Positions 1 through 10,300 of a stretch of DNA of 50,372 nt are shown piece after piece; position 1 is the stretch's first letter, and each line of letters begins with the position of its first letter. The DNA comes from Kitasatospora griseola. Lineage in GTDB: Bacteria; Actinomycetota; Actinomycetes; Streptomycetales; Streptomycetaceae. A program made the translations under genes and the position numbers. The DNA lies in NCBI RefSeq assembly GCF_014648555.1, contig NZ_BMRI01000040.1, forward strand, positions 4,041 through 54,412, written 5' to 3'. The notes below the pieces were generated by a model. The model ran no database searches. It was not told where the DNA came from and saw only the letters and a program-made list of their open reading frames with translations.

Positions 1-1129
1 CGGGACAACTCCGGCTGGTGGTGTGCCCGTTGCACACATGGCTGCTGCCGAGAAGGGACATGCTGTGCCCGCTGGTGGCGCACTTCACCAGTCGACCGCT
101 CAGAGGGTGCACCACCTTGCCGGGGGCGGGGCGGTCTTCCTTGGCCACGAACTGGAATCCCGCCAGGACTCGGCGGGCCCGCTCGGCAAGCTCGGCGGGG
201 ATCATGTGCGGCAGCGTCTCGTCAGTGACGCAGCGGATGTTCTCGCCGGTGTCGGGGTGGACGTACCGGCTGGGCCGCTTGTGCGACTTCTGCTTGCCCA
301 CCGCGGGGGCTACGGTCAGCCATCCCTCGTACACGGGGTGGACGACGATTGCCCAAATGGTGGCGGCCCGCCAGTACGCGCCGGTGCCGGTCCGCAGACC
401 CTCGGAGTTGAGCGATCGTGCGAGGGCCCGCGCGGAAGTGCCGGTCGACAACGCCCAGAAAATCCGCTTCACCACCTCCCACGGGGTCACCTCCTGGTGG
501 TCCGCCAGCAGGCACATGTACGGGGTGGTGTCCGGGGCGAGCCGGCGATTCGTGTCCGCCGTCAGACCGAACGGGGCCCGGCCGAGCCACCGTCCCTCTT
601 TCTGCTGCTTCGCTTTGGTGCCGCGGACGTTGTGGCTCAGACGCTGCGAGTAGTCGCGGGCGTTCTCGGCCCGGTCGAGAATCCACCGGCGGTCGCGTTC
701 GTCCATGGAGTCGAGACGCTCGTAGTCGAAGATCACACGGGCCTTGCCGAGGATCGGAACGACGGACTCAGCCCCCTTGCGGGAGAACCGGTCGAGCGCG
801 TAGCACCAGAGCGCTTGCACCTCTCCGGCCAGCACGGCGTCAAGGGCGGCGTCCATCTTCGGTCGGCGCACGTCCGACCAGGCCGACAGGTTCTCCTTCC
901 ACACGGTCCGAACGCAGTAGCCGTTCTCTGCGGCCCACGCGCGGCCCCGGTCTTCCTGCGTCCGGATGGACAGGGCCCGCTCACCCTCGCGGACAATCTT
1001 GCTCTTACGCAGCAACAGGTCAGCTTGCGGCCGACCGTGGCACGGGCAGATGCCCGGCTGTGTGGTTTCCATGCTCTTGTTCGGGGGCGAGGATTGCCGG
1101 GCAGGGCGGGCGGTGGTGGCGGTCGACAT
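1..1129 (-). CDS. large serine integrase (site-specific recombinase), C-terminus cut off by the window edge
   Basis: Large serine recombinases integrate and excise phages and conjugative elements by cutting attP and attB with an active-site serine. Translating the minus strand from the ATG at 1127-1129 (GAGGGG ribosome site 7 nt upstream) gives an open frame to the window edge. The resolvase domain begins around residue 38: DLLLRKSK holds the likely catalytic Ser43, followed by LSIRTQED and then LWCYALDRFSRKG, all typical of the family. A recombinase domain follows (WLGRAPFGL), and the start of a zinc-ribbon-like segment (LVKCATSGHS...CNGH) is visible before the edge. About 40 residues precede the catalytic serine, longer than usual; ATG 1072 is an alternative start. 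The gene implies that an integrated element extends to the left of the window. Confidence 0.9.
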   Translation of the reverse strand, partial: MSTATTARPARQSSPPNKSMETTQPGICPCHGRPQADLLLRKSKIVREGERALSIRTQEDRGRAWAAENGYCVRTVWKENLSAWSDVRRPKMDAALDAVLAGEVQALWCYALDRFSRKGAESVVPILGKARVIFDYERLDSMDERDRRWILDRAENARDYSQRLSHNVRGTKAKQQKEGRWLGRAPFGLTADTNRRLAPDTTPYMCLLADHQEVTPWEVVKRIFWALSTGTSARALARSLNSEGLRTGTGAYWRAATIWAIVVHPVYEGWLTVAPAVGKQKSHKRPSRYVHPDTGENIRCVTDETLPHMIPAELAERARRVLAGFQFVAKEDRPAPGKVVHPLSGRLVKCATSGHSMSLLGSSHVCNGHTTSRSCP

Positions 1130-1167
1130 GGGCGGGCCCCTCAGAGATGCGGGGTCGGCCCGCTCCG

Positions 1168-1197
1168 AGTAGGCGTTGCAAGACCTTCGCGCCTACT
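1168..1197. repeat. 8-bp inverted repeat beside the integrase start; candidate attachment-site half or operator
   Basis: AGTAGGCG (1168-1175) and CGCCTACT (1190-1197) form a perfect inverted repeat with a 14-nt spacer. It lies 38 bp upstream of the integrase start and 86 bp before the DUF2804 gene. Serine-integrase att sites are roughly 40-50 bp imperfect inverted repeats often placed next to the int gene, so this could be the attL/attR junction. It could equally be an operator for the integrase gene. The att role is an inference. Confidence 0.35.
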
Positions 1198-1283
1198 GGG
1201 GACTGCGCGACAAGCGCGAACCTGCGCCCCCGTTTTCGCACCCACCGGCGCCCGTCCTCGGTTCCCGGCAGTAGGGTGCGCGG

Positions 1284-2351
1284 ATGGCGACCCATGAGCG
1301 TGAGATCACCGAAGCCGTCGACCTGTGCGGTCCGGACGGGCGGCTCAACCCTGCGGCGGTCGGGTGGTCCCGCACCCCGTTGCACCGGGCCAATCTGCGG
1401 GGGTGGGGGCGGACCAAGCGGTTCGAGTACTGGTGTGTCACCACGCCCACGCACCTGGTCGCGCTGACCGTCAGCGACCTCGACTTCCTGACGCTCGACG
1501 CCGTCCACTTCCTCGCCTGGGACGACCACGGCGTGCTGGAGGACCACGAACGCACCGCGCTCGCTCCCGGGCTGCCGCTGCGCCCCACCGCGATGCCGGA
1601 GGGCATCGCCGGCTCCGGCGGCCCGTACGGCGCGGACCTCGCCGTCGGGCCCGAGCGGCCCGCTCGTCGTCAGGTCAGGGTGGCGATCCGTCAGGAGAAG
1701 GACGGCGGGACCCGGTTGTCGGCCCGCGCGCTCACCGCGGACCTGCGGCCGCTCGAAGTGGACCTGCTGGTGGCGTTGCCGGAGGGCCACGAGACGATGT
1801 CGGTGGTCGTCCCCTGGGACGGGAAGCGCTTCCAGTACACCTCCAAGCACACGGCCCGCCCCGCCACCGGCACCGTCCGGCTCGGCGGTCGCACGTACGC
1901 GTTCGACGAGGACGCCTGGGGCGTGCTCGACCACGGCCGGGGCCGCTGGCCGCGTTCGCTCGGCTGGAACTGGGGCGCCGCGTCCGGCCGGACCGACGGG
2001 CACGTGGTCGGCCTCCAGTTCGGCGGACAGTGGACGGTCGGGACGGGCTCCACCGAGAACGCGCTCTGCGTGGACGGCCGGCTGAGCAAGATCGGCGACG
2101 AACTCGACTGGCAGTACGACCCGGCCGCCCCGCTCGCCCCCTGGCGGATCACCACGCCCGGCAGCGACCAGGTCGAGCTGACCTTCACCCCGTTCCACGA
2201 CCGCCGGGTCCGCACGGAGGCCGGGCTGCTCGCCAACCGCACCGACCAGTGCTTCGGCCACTACCGCGGCAGCATCCGCACCGACGACGGCCTGCGGATC
2301 GCGGTGGACGGCCTGCTGGGCTGGGCCGAGGACGTCCGGATGCGCTGGTGA
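1284..2351 (+). CDS. DUF2804 family protein
   Basis: A 355-residue soluble protein that I recognise as the DUF2804 type by its N-terminal layout (ITEAVDLCGPDGRLNPAAVGWSR followed by LHRANLRGWGRTKRFEYW) and its late WNWGAASGRTDGHVVGLQFGGQW segment. Members are widespread in actinobacteria; the biochemical function is unknown to me. No signal peptide or membrane segment is visible. The ATG at 1284 is the first start in frame with a plausible but weak AGGG site before it. It begins just to the right of the integrase region, so it may mark the first chromosomal gene outside the integrated element. Codon bias is like that of the following genes. Confidence 0.75.
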   Translation: MATHEREITEAVDLCGPDGRLNPAAVGWSRTPLHRANLRGWGRTKRFEYWCVTTPTHLVALTVSDLDFLTLDAVHFLAWDDHGVLEDHERTALAPGLPLRPTAMPEGIAGSGGPYGADLAVGPERPARRQVRVAIRQEKDGGTRLSARALTADLRPLEVDLLVALPEGHETMSVVVPWDGKRFQYTSKHTARPATGTVRLGGRTYAFDEDAWGVLDHGRGRWPRSLGWNWGAASGRTDGHVVGLQFGGQWTVGTGSTENALCVDGRLSKIGDELDWQYDPAAPLAPWRITTPGSDQVELTFTPFHDRRVRTEAGLLANRTDQCFGHYRGSIRTDDGLRIAVDGLLGWAEDVRMRW

Positions 2352-2411
2352 CGGCGGGACGCCGGGAAAACCGGTGTCCGCACCGTGGGCGCCGGTGATA
2401 GACATCCGCGC

Positions 2412-3191
2412 GTGGAAAAGAATCTTGATTTCGCCGGTCCCGCCCACGACGAGCTGCTGCGACTGATCGACGGGCGCGCGACGGCCTTCCGCGCCGCGAT
2501 TGCCGCCGCGCCCGGCCTCGACGTGCCGGTGCCGTCCTGCCCGGGGTGGACGCTGCGCGACCTCGCCCAGCACCTCGGCGAGGGCCGTCGGGCCTGGGCG
2601 GCGACGGTGGCCGCCGGGCCGGCGGCCACCGGGAAGCTGGCGCCGCTCGGCGGGGCGACCGCGCCCGAGGAGCGCGAGGCGCTGCTCGGCTGGCTCGCCG
2701 AGTCGACGGAGCTGCTGCTGGCCGAGCTCCGCGAGGCGGGCCCGGACCGGGTCTGCTGGGGCTGGTGGGGCAAGTCGCAGACCCCGCTGACCAGCCGCGG
2801 TGTGGCCCGCCGCCAGGTGCACGAGATCTCCGTGCACACCTGGGACGCGCAGCTCGCCGCGGGCGTGTCCGAGCCGCTGCCCACCGAGCTCGCGGTCGAC
2901 TGCGTGGAGGAGTTCCTCTCCAGCATGTGCACCACCACGGAGGCGTGGCCGCACGAGCCCGCCACCGCCGACTACCACGCCGCCGAGGGCCGCTCCTGGC
3001 GCAACGACCTCTCCGCCGCCGGCGCGACCCTGGTCCCCGTCCCCGCGGACGCCACGCCCACCGCCGCCGCCCACGGCTCGGCGAGCGACCTGGCGCTCAT
3101 GTTCTACGGCCGCTTCCCGCTGGACGACCTGAAGCTCGACGGCGACCGCCGGCTCTTCGACCACCTGATCGAGTGGGACCCGGAGCGCTGA
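2412..3191 (+). CDS. maleylpyruvate isomerase family (mycothiol-dependent/DinB-like) protein
   Basis: This protein belongs to the actinobacterial maleylpyruvate-isomerase/DinB-like group, four-helix-bundle proteins, some of which use mycothiol as thiol cofactor. The diagnostic N-terminal block is visible: VPSCPGWTLRDLAQHLGEG, with the conserved His in QHL, and later RRQVHEISVHTWDAQLAAG, whose two histidines are likely metal ligands. The C-terminal part (GSASDLALMFYGR) is also typical of the TIGR03083-like family. I chose the GTG at 2412, which gives an N-terminus VEKNLDFAGPAHDELL like relatives; an in-frame GTG at 2385 would add nine unlikely residues. The substrate cannot be told from sequence. 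It sits 60 bp after the DUF2804 gene in the same direction. Confidence 0.75.
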   Translation: MEKNLDFAGPAHDELLRLIDGRATAFRAAIAAAPGLDVPVPSCPGWTLRDLAQHLGEGRRAWAATVAAGPAATGKLAPLGGATAPEEREALLGWLAESTELLLAELREAGPDRVCWGWWGKSQTPLTSRGVARRQVHEISVHTWDAQLAAGVSEPLPTELAVDCVEEFLSSMCTTTEAWPHEPATADYHAAEGRSWRNDLSAAGATLVPVPADATPTAAAHGSASDLALMFYGRFPLDDLKLDGDRRLFDHLIEWDPER

Positions 3192-3307
3192 CCCGCCCCA
3201 CCACCCCGGGCAGGGGCCTGAACACCCCTGCCCCGCCGCCCAGTTGCCCCACCCACGGCCCGGGCCTCGACCCGGCCGGGCTGGTCGGCCGCCGACTGAT
3301 CGGGCTG

Positions 3308-3661
3308 ATGGCGTCCTGGTTCACGCCGCCCGGCGGCGAGCGCGAGCCCGAACCGGTGGACGTCTGGCTGCTCGACGACCGGGGCGGCCGCACCCGGATC
3401 ACCACCGGCAGCGACTGGTGCCTGACCGTCGAGGACGAGGCGCCGCACGGGGATCTCGACCTGGGGGAGTGGGGCCGCATCGAGGTCCGCCCCGACCGCG
3501 CCGGGACGCCGTTCGCCCGTCACCTCGGCGAGCCCGTCCTCGCCGTGCGCGAGGAGCACCACCCGCTCACCGGCCGCACTGCCCTCGAACTCGCCTTTCC
3601 CGCCGGCGCCGTCCGCTGCGACGGCTGGTCCGGCGACCTGCGGGTCAGGCGCCTCGGCTGA
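3308..3661 (+). CDS. small conserved-looking hypothetical protein (117 aa)
   Basis: A small acidic protein beginning MASWFTPPGGEREPEPVD. The coding signal is good: third positions are nearly all G or C through to the stop at 3659-3661, and the protein has a plausible folded composition (VDVWLLDDRGG, TGSDWCLTVEDE, FARHLGEPVLAVREEH). I do not recognise the family. The residues just upstream in the same frame (GLDPAGLVGRRLIGL) also look protein-like, so a non-ATG start before 3308 is possible, though no ATG, GTG or TTG is available in frame there. It ends 7 bp from the convergent ABC-transporter gene, with no room for a separate terminator between them. Confidence 0.6.
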   Translation: MASWFTPPGGEREPEPVDVWLLDDRGGRTRITTGSDWCLTVEDEAPHGDLDLGEWGRIEVRPDRAGTPFARHLGEPVLAVREEHHPLTGRTALELAFPAGAVRCDGWSGDLRVRRLG

Positions 3662-3668
3662 TGTTCCG

Positions 3669-4619
3669 TCAGTCGGTGTCGTCCGGGTGGATGGCGATGT
3701 GGTCGGTGGCGAGGTCGGCGGCCACGCGGTGTTCCATGCCGAGGGCGGCGAGGAACTTGGCGGGGAGTTGGACGCGGCCGGTGCGGTCGAGCATGACGTA
3801 CTCGCGTTCGCTGACGGTCTCCTGGCCGTGCTCGTCGGTGACGGTGCGGCGGAGCACCTCGCTGCTGGTGCGGCCGTCGCGGATGGCCACGGTGCGGCGG
3901 ACCTCGCCGGCCACCATGGGGTCGTGGGTGACGACGACGACGGTGGTGCCGAGTTCGCGGTTGACGGTGCGGAAGGCTTCGAAGATGCCGACGGCGGTCT
4001 CCGAGTCGAGTTCGCCGGTGGGCTCGTCGGCGAGCAGCACCGCCGGGTCGTTGGCCAGGGCGACCGCGATCGCGACGCGCTGCTGCTGGCCGCCGGAGAG
4101 CTCGGCGGGGCGGCGGTGCCCCAACTCGGCGATGTCCAGGGCCTCCAGCAGTTCGGTGACGCGGCCGCGCTGCCGCTTGGCGGCGCGGTGGCCGGAGCGC
4201 AGCTGCATCGGCAGGGCGACGTTCTGGGCGGCCGTCAGGAACGGGAGCAGGTTGCGGGCGGTCTGCTGCCAGATGAAGCCGACCACCTCGCGCCGGTAGC
4301 GGAGGCGGTCCTTGGGCGTCATGGCGAGCAGGTCGCAGCCGGCCACGGTGGCGCTGCCCGCGGTGGGGGCGTCGAGGCCCGCGAGGACGTTCAGCAGGGT
4401 GGACTTGCCGCTGCCGGACGCGCCGACCAGGGCCACCAGGTCGCCCTGGTCGACCGTCAGGTCGAGCCCCTGGAGGGCCTGGACCTCGATGCCGTCGCTG
4501 CTGAAGATCCGCACCAGCCGCTCGCAGCTGATCGCCAGGTCGGCGCGGACGGCCCTGGGCGCGGAGGCGGCCAGCGCCCTGGCGCGGAGCTCGTCCAGGC
4601 TCGGGGGCGGAGTGCTCAT
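3669..4619 (-). CDS. ABC transporter ATP-binding protein with C-terminal AbrB/SpoVT-like tail
   Basis: The 316-residue ATPase of a MacB/LolD-type ABC system. Walker A is GASGSGKS (residues about 66-73), the signature is LSGGQQQR and Walker B is VLLADEPTGELD. After the ABC domain a tail of roughly 45 residues (DRTGRVQLPAKFLAALGM ... IAIHPDD) resembles a swapped-hairpin AbrB/SpoVT domain, seen on some streptomycete ABC ATPases. The start ATG overlaps the stop of the upstream permease gene by ATGA (4616-4619), so the two are translationally coupled. It presumably powers the two giant permeases encoded just upstream on the same strand. Confidence 0.88.
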   Translation of the reverse strand: MSTPPPSLDELRARALAASAPRAVRADLAISCERLVRIFSSDGIEVQALQGLDLTVDQGDLVALVGASGSGKSTLLNVLAGLDAPTAGSATVAGCDLLAMTPKDRLRYRREVVGFIWQQTARNLLPFLTAAQNVALPMQLRSGHRAAKRQRGRVTELLEALDIAELGHRRPAELSGGQQQRVAIAVALANDPAVLLADEPTGELDSETAVGIFEAFRTVNRELGTTVVVVTHDPMVAGEVRRTVAIRDGRTSSEVLRRTVTDEHGQETVSEREYVMLDRTGRVQLPAKFLAALGMEHRVAADLATDHIAIHPDDTD

Positions 4620-7354
4620 CGGTTGTCTCCCGCTCGTAGCTCGGTGGTGATCTGCCGACGGGCGGTGACGGCGGTCTCGGCCAGCACCGCGAGGGCGGCC
4701 AACAGTGCCAGCCCGAGGGCCTGTTGGAGGATCGGTGACGCGGTGAGCCGCAGTCCGGTGGTGGTCGCGGCGCCGACCAGGGGGCCGAGGTCGATGGCCG
4801 GGCCGAGCAGCAGCACGCCGCAGATCGCGGTGAGCGCCCCGCCGAGTGCGGCGACCAGGGTCTGCGGCAGGGCCTCGGCGAGGATCAGCGCCAGTCCCTG
4901 CCGGGGCCGCAGGCCCATGGTGCGCAGCCGGGCCAGGGTCGCGGCCCGCTCGGGGCCGGCCCGGAGCAGCGTCAGCAGGACGGAGAGCAGCGCGAACAGG
5001 GCGGTGGCGCCGACCGCGACCCAGAACATCCGCTCGGCGGAGGCCTGCAGCGGGTCGTTGCCGAGTGCGGCGGCCTCGCCGGCGGCGGTCCGCGCCACGT
5101 GGCCCGGCTTGGTGTCCGTGGCCGGCGGCCCGAGGTACTGCACGGCGAGCGCGTGCAATCGGGCGTCGTCGACGGGCCCGACGGCCAGCCACTTGGCGGG
5201 GCCGCCGATCCGGGGCAGCAGGTCGGTGGCCGGGCCGAGCGGCAGCAGCACGTTGACGCCGACCGCACCGTTCAGGGCGGGGGTGCCGTCGACGAAGCCG
5301 ACGGTGTGGATCGGGACGGCTTCGCCGGCGCCCAGTCGGAGGGCGAAGTCGCCCTCCGGCAGGTCGCTGCTGACCAGGGCGGGCAGCGGCTGTCCGGGGG
5401 CGCCGCCGGCGAGCAGCGCCGGGTCGAACCGGCCCCGCCCGGCGGCCTCGGCGATCTTGGCGTACGCGACCGGGTCGGCCACCACGACGTTGACCCGGAT
5501 CGACCGGCCGACGCTGACCGCCATGGCGACGTCGTCCATGATCCAGATCGGCGCCGCGGTCTGCACACCGGGCAGCCGACCGGCGGCGGTGACGAAGGCG
5601 TCCGGCAGCGCGCTGCCCAGCGGGGCGGCGACCTGGGCGTCGGCGCCGATGTTGTACCGGGCGACGACGGCGCGCTGGTCGGCCACCGAGCTCAGCACGG
5701 TGGCGCCGATCGCGCCGCAGGTCACGGCGAGGACCAGGGCGAGCAGCGGCAGCACCGAGGGGCGCGAGCGCGGGCCGCCGCTGCCGCGGGCGGCGCGGGC
5801 CAGGCCGAGGAAGCCGATCGCGCCGGGCCGCCGCGCGGCCCAGCGGGCCAGCAGTCCGATCAGGGCGGGCTGGAGCCGGGCCAGCAGCAGTGCGCCGGTC
5901 AGCGCGAGCAGCAGCGGCGCGGCGACCAGCAGCGGGTCCACGCCTTCGCCGGCCGGGGCCACGCCGCGCCGGGCGACCTGGGTGACGGCGGCGACGGTGG
6001 TGGCCAGGACGGCGAACTCGCCCATCAGGCGGCGGCGTCCGGACCGGGCCCGGTCGGCCCGTTCGCGCAGCAGCACGGCCGCCCGGACCGGGAACGCCAG
6101 CAGGGCGAGCAGGGTGACCGAGGCGGCCGCGACGGCGGCGGGCAGCCAGCGCGGGGTGGGCAGCAGGGTGAAGGCGAGCAGCGCGCCCAGCGCGGCGGGC
6201 GGCAGCACCGTCAACGCGCTTTCGCCGAGCAGTCGTCGGAAGATGCCGCGGATTCCGGCGCCGCGGGCCAGCAGCAGCCGCAGTTCGGCCGTGCGGCGTT
6301 CGGTGCCGAGCGCAGCCGCGAGGCAGAGCACCACGGCGGTGACTCCGGCGGCGCCGGCGGGGCCGAGTTCGGCGAGCGAGTCGATGGCGCCCTGCCGCTG
6401 CCGGGCGTGGTCGATCAGGGTGCGCAGCTGGGAGGTGATCCGGACGTTGTTCCGGCCGAGGGCGGTGGTCATCCGGACGGCGACCGGCCCGGTCATGACC
6501 GAGGCGAGGTCGTAGGAGGTCTGCTTGAGCCGGTCGGCCCGCAGCGTGTCCACCCGCACCGGCAGTCGCCAGTAGTCCTCGGCGCCGTGGCCCCAGGTGG
6601 CCACCTGCCCGGTGGCCTCGGGGCCGGCCAGCGCGACGGCGTACCAGTACTGCTCCGGGGGGTCGCCGGGGCCGCTGCTGGGGGTGAGGTTCAGGCAGGC
6701 CTTGAGCGCGCAGCCGATCTCGGCCCAGAACGGGTCCGCCGGGTCGTCGACGGTGTACAGGCCGACCACCCGGACCTGCTGGGCCGGGGGCGGGCCGGTG
6801 CGGTCCAGCACCGACCTGCCGCCGGCGTACACCGTGCCGAGCCGCAGCCCGAGGGTCTCGGCGGCGGCCCGAGACACGGCGATCGGCGTCGGCTCGCCCT
6901 CCGCGGCGGCGCCCGGCCACTGACCGGACGTCAACCGGAGGTGGTCGTTCGCCCCGTGCTGGTACTGCACGGCGATCTCGGGCGGGACGCCGTCGGGGCG
7001 GGTCAGTGACGGGTCGCCCAGTGAACGCGGCTGGGTGCCGCGGCGGCCGTAGACCGGGCCGCTCGGGTCGAGCGGGAGCAGCGCGCCGACGGTCTCGGTG
7101 AGTCGGCCTGCGGTGACGTCGAGCTGGTGCGCCCCGTCGGCCGACCGGGGAATGGCGGAGGTGACCTGCAGGCCGTTGGCGGCCGGGCCCGCGGTGCGCA
7201 GGTAGCTGCGCAGCGCGTCGTCCGCGCCACGGTCCTGGGCCCGGGGCAGTGCGGCGGACAGGAAGACCACGGTCAGCGCCAGGGCGGCGGTGAGCAGGGC
7301 CGCCAGCGGTGCGGTGCGCAGCCGGGTGCGGACCCAGGGGGCCGGGGTGCTCAT
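4616..7354 (-). CDS. giant FtsX/MacB-like ABC transporter permease (912 aa)
   Basis: A large ABC permease of the FtsX-like type. An N-terminal membrane helix (APLAALLTAALALTVVFLSAALP) is followed by a long extracytoplasmic region, then a cluster of membrane helices (GVTAVVLCLAAALG, LLALTGALLLARL), a second extracytoplasmic domain, and a C-terminal FtsX block (MFWVAVGATALFALLSVLLTLL ... TAICGVLLLGPAIDLG). The duplicated layout of two four-helix FtsX units with two outside domains is usual for these exporters. Its start at 7354 overlaps the preceding permease stop by ATGA and its stop overlaps the ATPase start by ATGA, so all three genes form one coupled operon. Substrate unknown; related systems move lipids, lipoproteins, peptides or macrolides. 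Confidence 0.85.
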   Translation of the reverse strand: MSTPAPWVRTRLRTAPLAALLTAALALTVVFLSAALPRAQDRGADDALRSYLRTAGPAANGLQVTSAIPRSADGAHQLDVTAGRLTETVGALLPLDPSGPVYGRRGTQPRSLGDPSLTRPDGVPPEIAVQYQHGANDHLRLTSGQWPGAAAEGEPTPIAVSRAAAETLGLRLGTVYAGGRSVLDRTGPPPAQQVRVVGLYTVDDPADPFWAEIGCALKACLNLTPSSGPGDPPEQYWYAVALAGPEATGQVATWGHGAEDYWRLPVRVDTLRADRLKQTSYDLASVMTGPVAVRMTTALGRNNVRITSQLRTLIDHARQRQGAIDSLAELGPAGAAGVTAVVLCLAAALGTERRTAELRLLLARGAGIRGIFRRLLGESALTVLPPAALGALLAFTLLPTPRWLPAAVAAASVTLLALLAFPVRAAVLLRERADRARSGRRRLMGEFAVLATTVAAVTQVARRGVAPAGEGVDPLLVAAPLLLALTGALLLARLQPALIGLLARWAARRPGAIGFLGLARAARGSGGPRSRPSVLPLLALVLAVTCGAIGATVLSSVADQRAVVARYNIGADAQVAAPLGSALPDAFVTAAGRLPGVQTAAPIWIMDDVAMAVSVGRSIRVNVVVADPVAYAKIAEAAGRGRFDPALLAGGAPGQPLPALVSSDLPEGDFALRLGAGEAVPIHTVGFVDGTPALNGAVGVNVLLPLGPATDLLPRIGGPAKWLAVGPVDDARLHALAVQYLGPPATDTKPGHVARTAAGEAAALGNDPLQASAERMFWVAVGATALFALLSVLLTLLRAGPERAATLARLRTMGLRPRQGLALILAEALPQTLVAALGGALTAICGVLLLGPAIDLGPLVGAATTTGLRLTASPILQQALGLALLAALAVLAETAVTARRQITTELRAGDNR

Positions 7355-10300
7355 TTGTCCTCCACGAACCGGAGCCGGGCGGCCACGTCCCGGCGGCGGC
7401 CGCCGACCAGGAAGGCGGACAGCAGCGGCAGGGCGGCGGTCCCGACCGCCAGGGCCAGCAGCTGGCCGAGCGGCAGCCCGACCAGCACCTCGGGAACCGG
7501 CGGGCGGGCCGCCGGGGTGAGCACCACCAGCGGCACCACCAGGTGGACCAGGACGGCGCCGAGCAGCAGTCCGGTGCCGGTGCCGATGCCGACCAGCACG
7601 ACCTGTTCGGCGGTGGCGGTGCGGCGCAGCAGCCGCCGGGGCGTGCCGAGGGCGAGCAGCACGGCCGACTCGCCGGCCCGTTCGGCCGCCGAGGCGGCCG
7701 CGGCGGCGGCGAAGCCGATGGTGGCGAGGACGGCGGCGGCCACCGCCAGGGCGGCCAGCACGCTCTGCGGGGCGGCGCTCAGCGGGTCGCCGGAGCGGGC
7801 GGCGGCGTCCTCCTCGCGGAGCGTCAGCTGCTGGGCGGTCGGTCCGGCGCGCAGGGCGGCGGCGGCCTCGGCGGGGGTGCGGTCGTCGGGGCCGGCGGCG
7901 GGCAGCCACCATTCGGAGACCTGCGGGACGTCGGCGCCCCGGTCGGTCAGCCACCGGTGGGCGCCGGCCAGGTCGAGCATCAGCGCGGTGTCGCCGTACA
8001 CGGGCAGTTCCTCGACCTGGCCGGTGATCCGCACCGGCATGCCGGTGTTGCCGAGCTGGACCTTGATCAGGTCGCCGACCTCGGCGCCGGTGGCCGTCAG
8101 GTAGCCGCGGGTGGCCAGGCCCTTGACCTCCGCGCCGGACATGGTGTCGCCGGGCGGGAGCAGCAGGGCGCGCCGGCCGTCGCGCCGGTCGAAGCTCTTG
8201 GACTCGTCCGGGGTGTAGGAGATGGTCGGCAGCCCGGTCCCGGCGGGGGCGTCGGTCACCCGGACCGGGGAGTCGGCCGTGGCGCTCCAGGAGCCGGCGG
8301 GCGCGGGGACGGGCGTGGCCGGTCCGGCCGCGGTGTCGGAGACGGCCAGGCGGCGGATCGTCAGCTCATTGGCGGCCAGGCTCGCGTTGGAGCCGTACGT
8401 CAGCTCGAAGCCGGTCAGAGTCAGCGGCGCGGCGATCGAGCCGAGCGGGGCGGCGGTCTGCGCGCTCAGGTCGACCGAGACGGTGACCTCGCCCTGGCCG
8501 GGGAGCTGCGGCAGCAGGACGCGGTAGGCCGCCCCGAAGCCGTCCCGCAGGTGCAGCCAGACGTCGGGCGCCGTCGGCGGCGGCATCCAGGCGGGGAACG
8601 AGGAGTCGACGGCGCCGACCTGGACCGCCACGGTCAGGTCGATCCGGGTCGGCTTCCCGGGCAGCCGCAGGCCGGTCGGCTGCGGTTCGGCCAGCGGGCC
8701 GAGCAGGTCCTCGACCGGCCGGTCGTCGAACAGGTCGGGACGGACGTGCAGTTCGGCGGCGGCGCGGGCGGTGTCGGTGAGCAGCACCCGGCCCCGCCTG
8801 TCGCCGGGGAGCCACTGGTCGAACCCGGCCACCGGCAGCAGCCGGTCGCCGCCGGGCAGCGCCGCGTACCGGCCGCCCTGGCCGAGTGCGGGCAGCGCCG
8901 AGCCCTGGATCCGCAGGCCGCCCGCCGAGGCGAAGTCGGCCTGGTCGTGCTGCGAGTCGCGCCAGGCGGCGTGCTGGCCGAGCGCCAGCACGCCGGTGGC
9001 GACCGCCAGCACCAGCAGCAGCACCGGACCGTTCGCCCGGCCCGGGCGGCGGGCCAGCTGCCAGCCGGCGAGCGCCGGTCCGAGGCCGCGGCCCCGGGCC
9101 GCCAGCCGGGCCCCGAGCCGGGCCGCGAACGGCAGCACCCGCAGCACCAGCAGCGTTCCGGCGCCCAGCGCCAGGGTGGGCGCCGCGACCAGCACCGGGT
9201 CGATGCCGAGCTGCCCGGAGGCGTCCGCGGAGAGGCCACCGGTGCGGGCGTCGAGCTGCTGGTAGGCGATCACGGCGAGGACGAGCAGGGTCAGGTCGGC
9301 GCCGGAGCGGGCCACCGTGCTGACCACGGCCTGCCGGCGGGACACCACCCGCTCGCCGCCGCGCCGGAGCACGGCGGGCAGGGCGGTGAGCGCGACGCAG
9401 GCCAGCGCGCAGGCCGCGGCCACCGGCCAGCGGACGGCGGTGTCGGCGTGCTCCAGCGGCAGCCCGGCCAGCGGGCCCCAGGCGGTGAGCAGTCGCAGCA
9501 GCGGCCCGGTCAGCAGGGGAGCGAGCACGGCGGCGGGCAGGGCGAGCAGCAACGCCTCGACGGCCGTCCAGCCGGCCAGTCGGCGTCGGGTCGCGCCCCG
9601 GGAGGTGAGCAGGGCGTTCTCCTGGCTCTGCCGCTCCGACACCAGGTGCACCACCAGCAGCAGCGCGGCCGCGGCCAGCACCGCGAGCTGCAGCGCCCCG
9701 ATCGCCAGGCTGGACCTGGCGACCAGCATCGACGACTGCAACTCGCCCAGCAGGGCGGGCAGTTCGGTCTGTGGCTGGAGGCCGGCGCCGTACTGCTTGG
9801 TGAGGTCCGCCAGGTGGTCGGCGCGGGCCCGGACCCGGTCGACGCGCTCCGGGTCGGCGGCGGAGAAGTCGGCGGTCAGCAGCACGCTCCGGCCGCCCTG
9901 CGGCAGCGGGCCGGCGGTGAAGACGGCGTCGTCCACCACCATCGGCCCGTAGGTGGTGAAGCCCTTGACCTGGATCTCGCGGCCGCCGAGCGGGTCGAGC
10001 CGCCAGTACGGGGCCTCCCGGTCGGCGACCTGGTAGACCCCGGTGATCCGGACGGTGAGCGGCCGGCCGCCGTACCGGTCGGAGAGCGTGACCTGCGCGG
10101 GCAGCGCGCCCTCGGTCAGGCCGAGCCGGCGCAGGGCGCTGCCCGGGACGGCCGCCTGGACCGTCCCCGCGGTGTCGGGGCCGGCGGGGGCGCTCTCGGC
10201 GGTCGGCCACTGGCCGGCCGTCAGCTTCAGCCGGCTGCGGTCCGGCGACGCCAGCACCGTCAGGTCCGGGTCGTTGGCGCCCGTTGCTCCGGGCAGCCCG

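Noticed and set aside
1020..3164. Long minus-strand open frame (714 codons) across the integrase start, DUF2804 and isomerase genes
   Set aside because: Its translation is Arg/Gly/Pro-rich without domains and is antisense to genes with recognisable families; high GC makes such antisense frames common.
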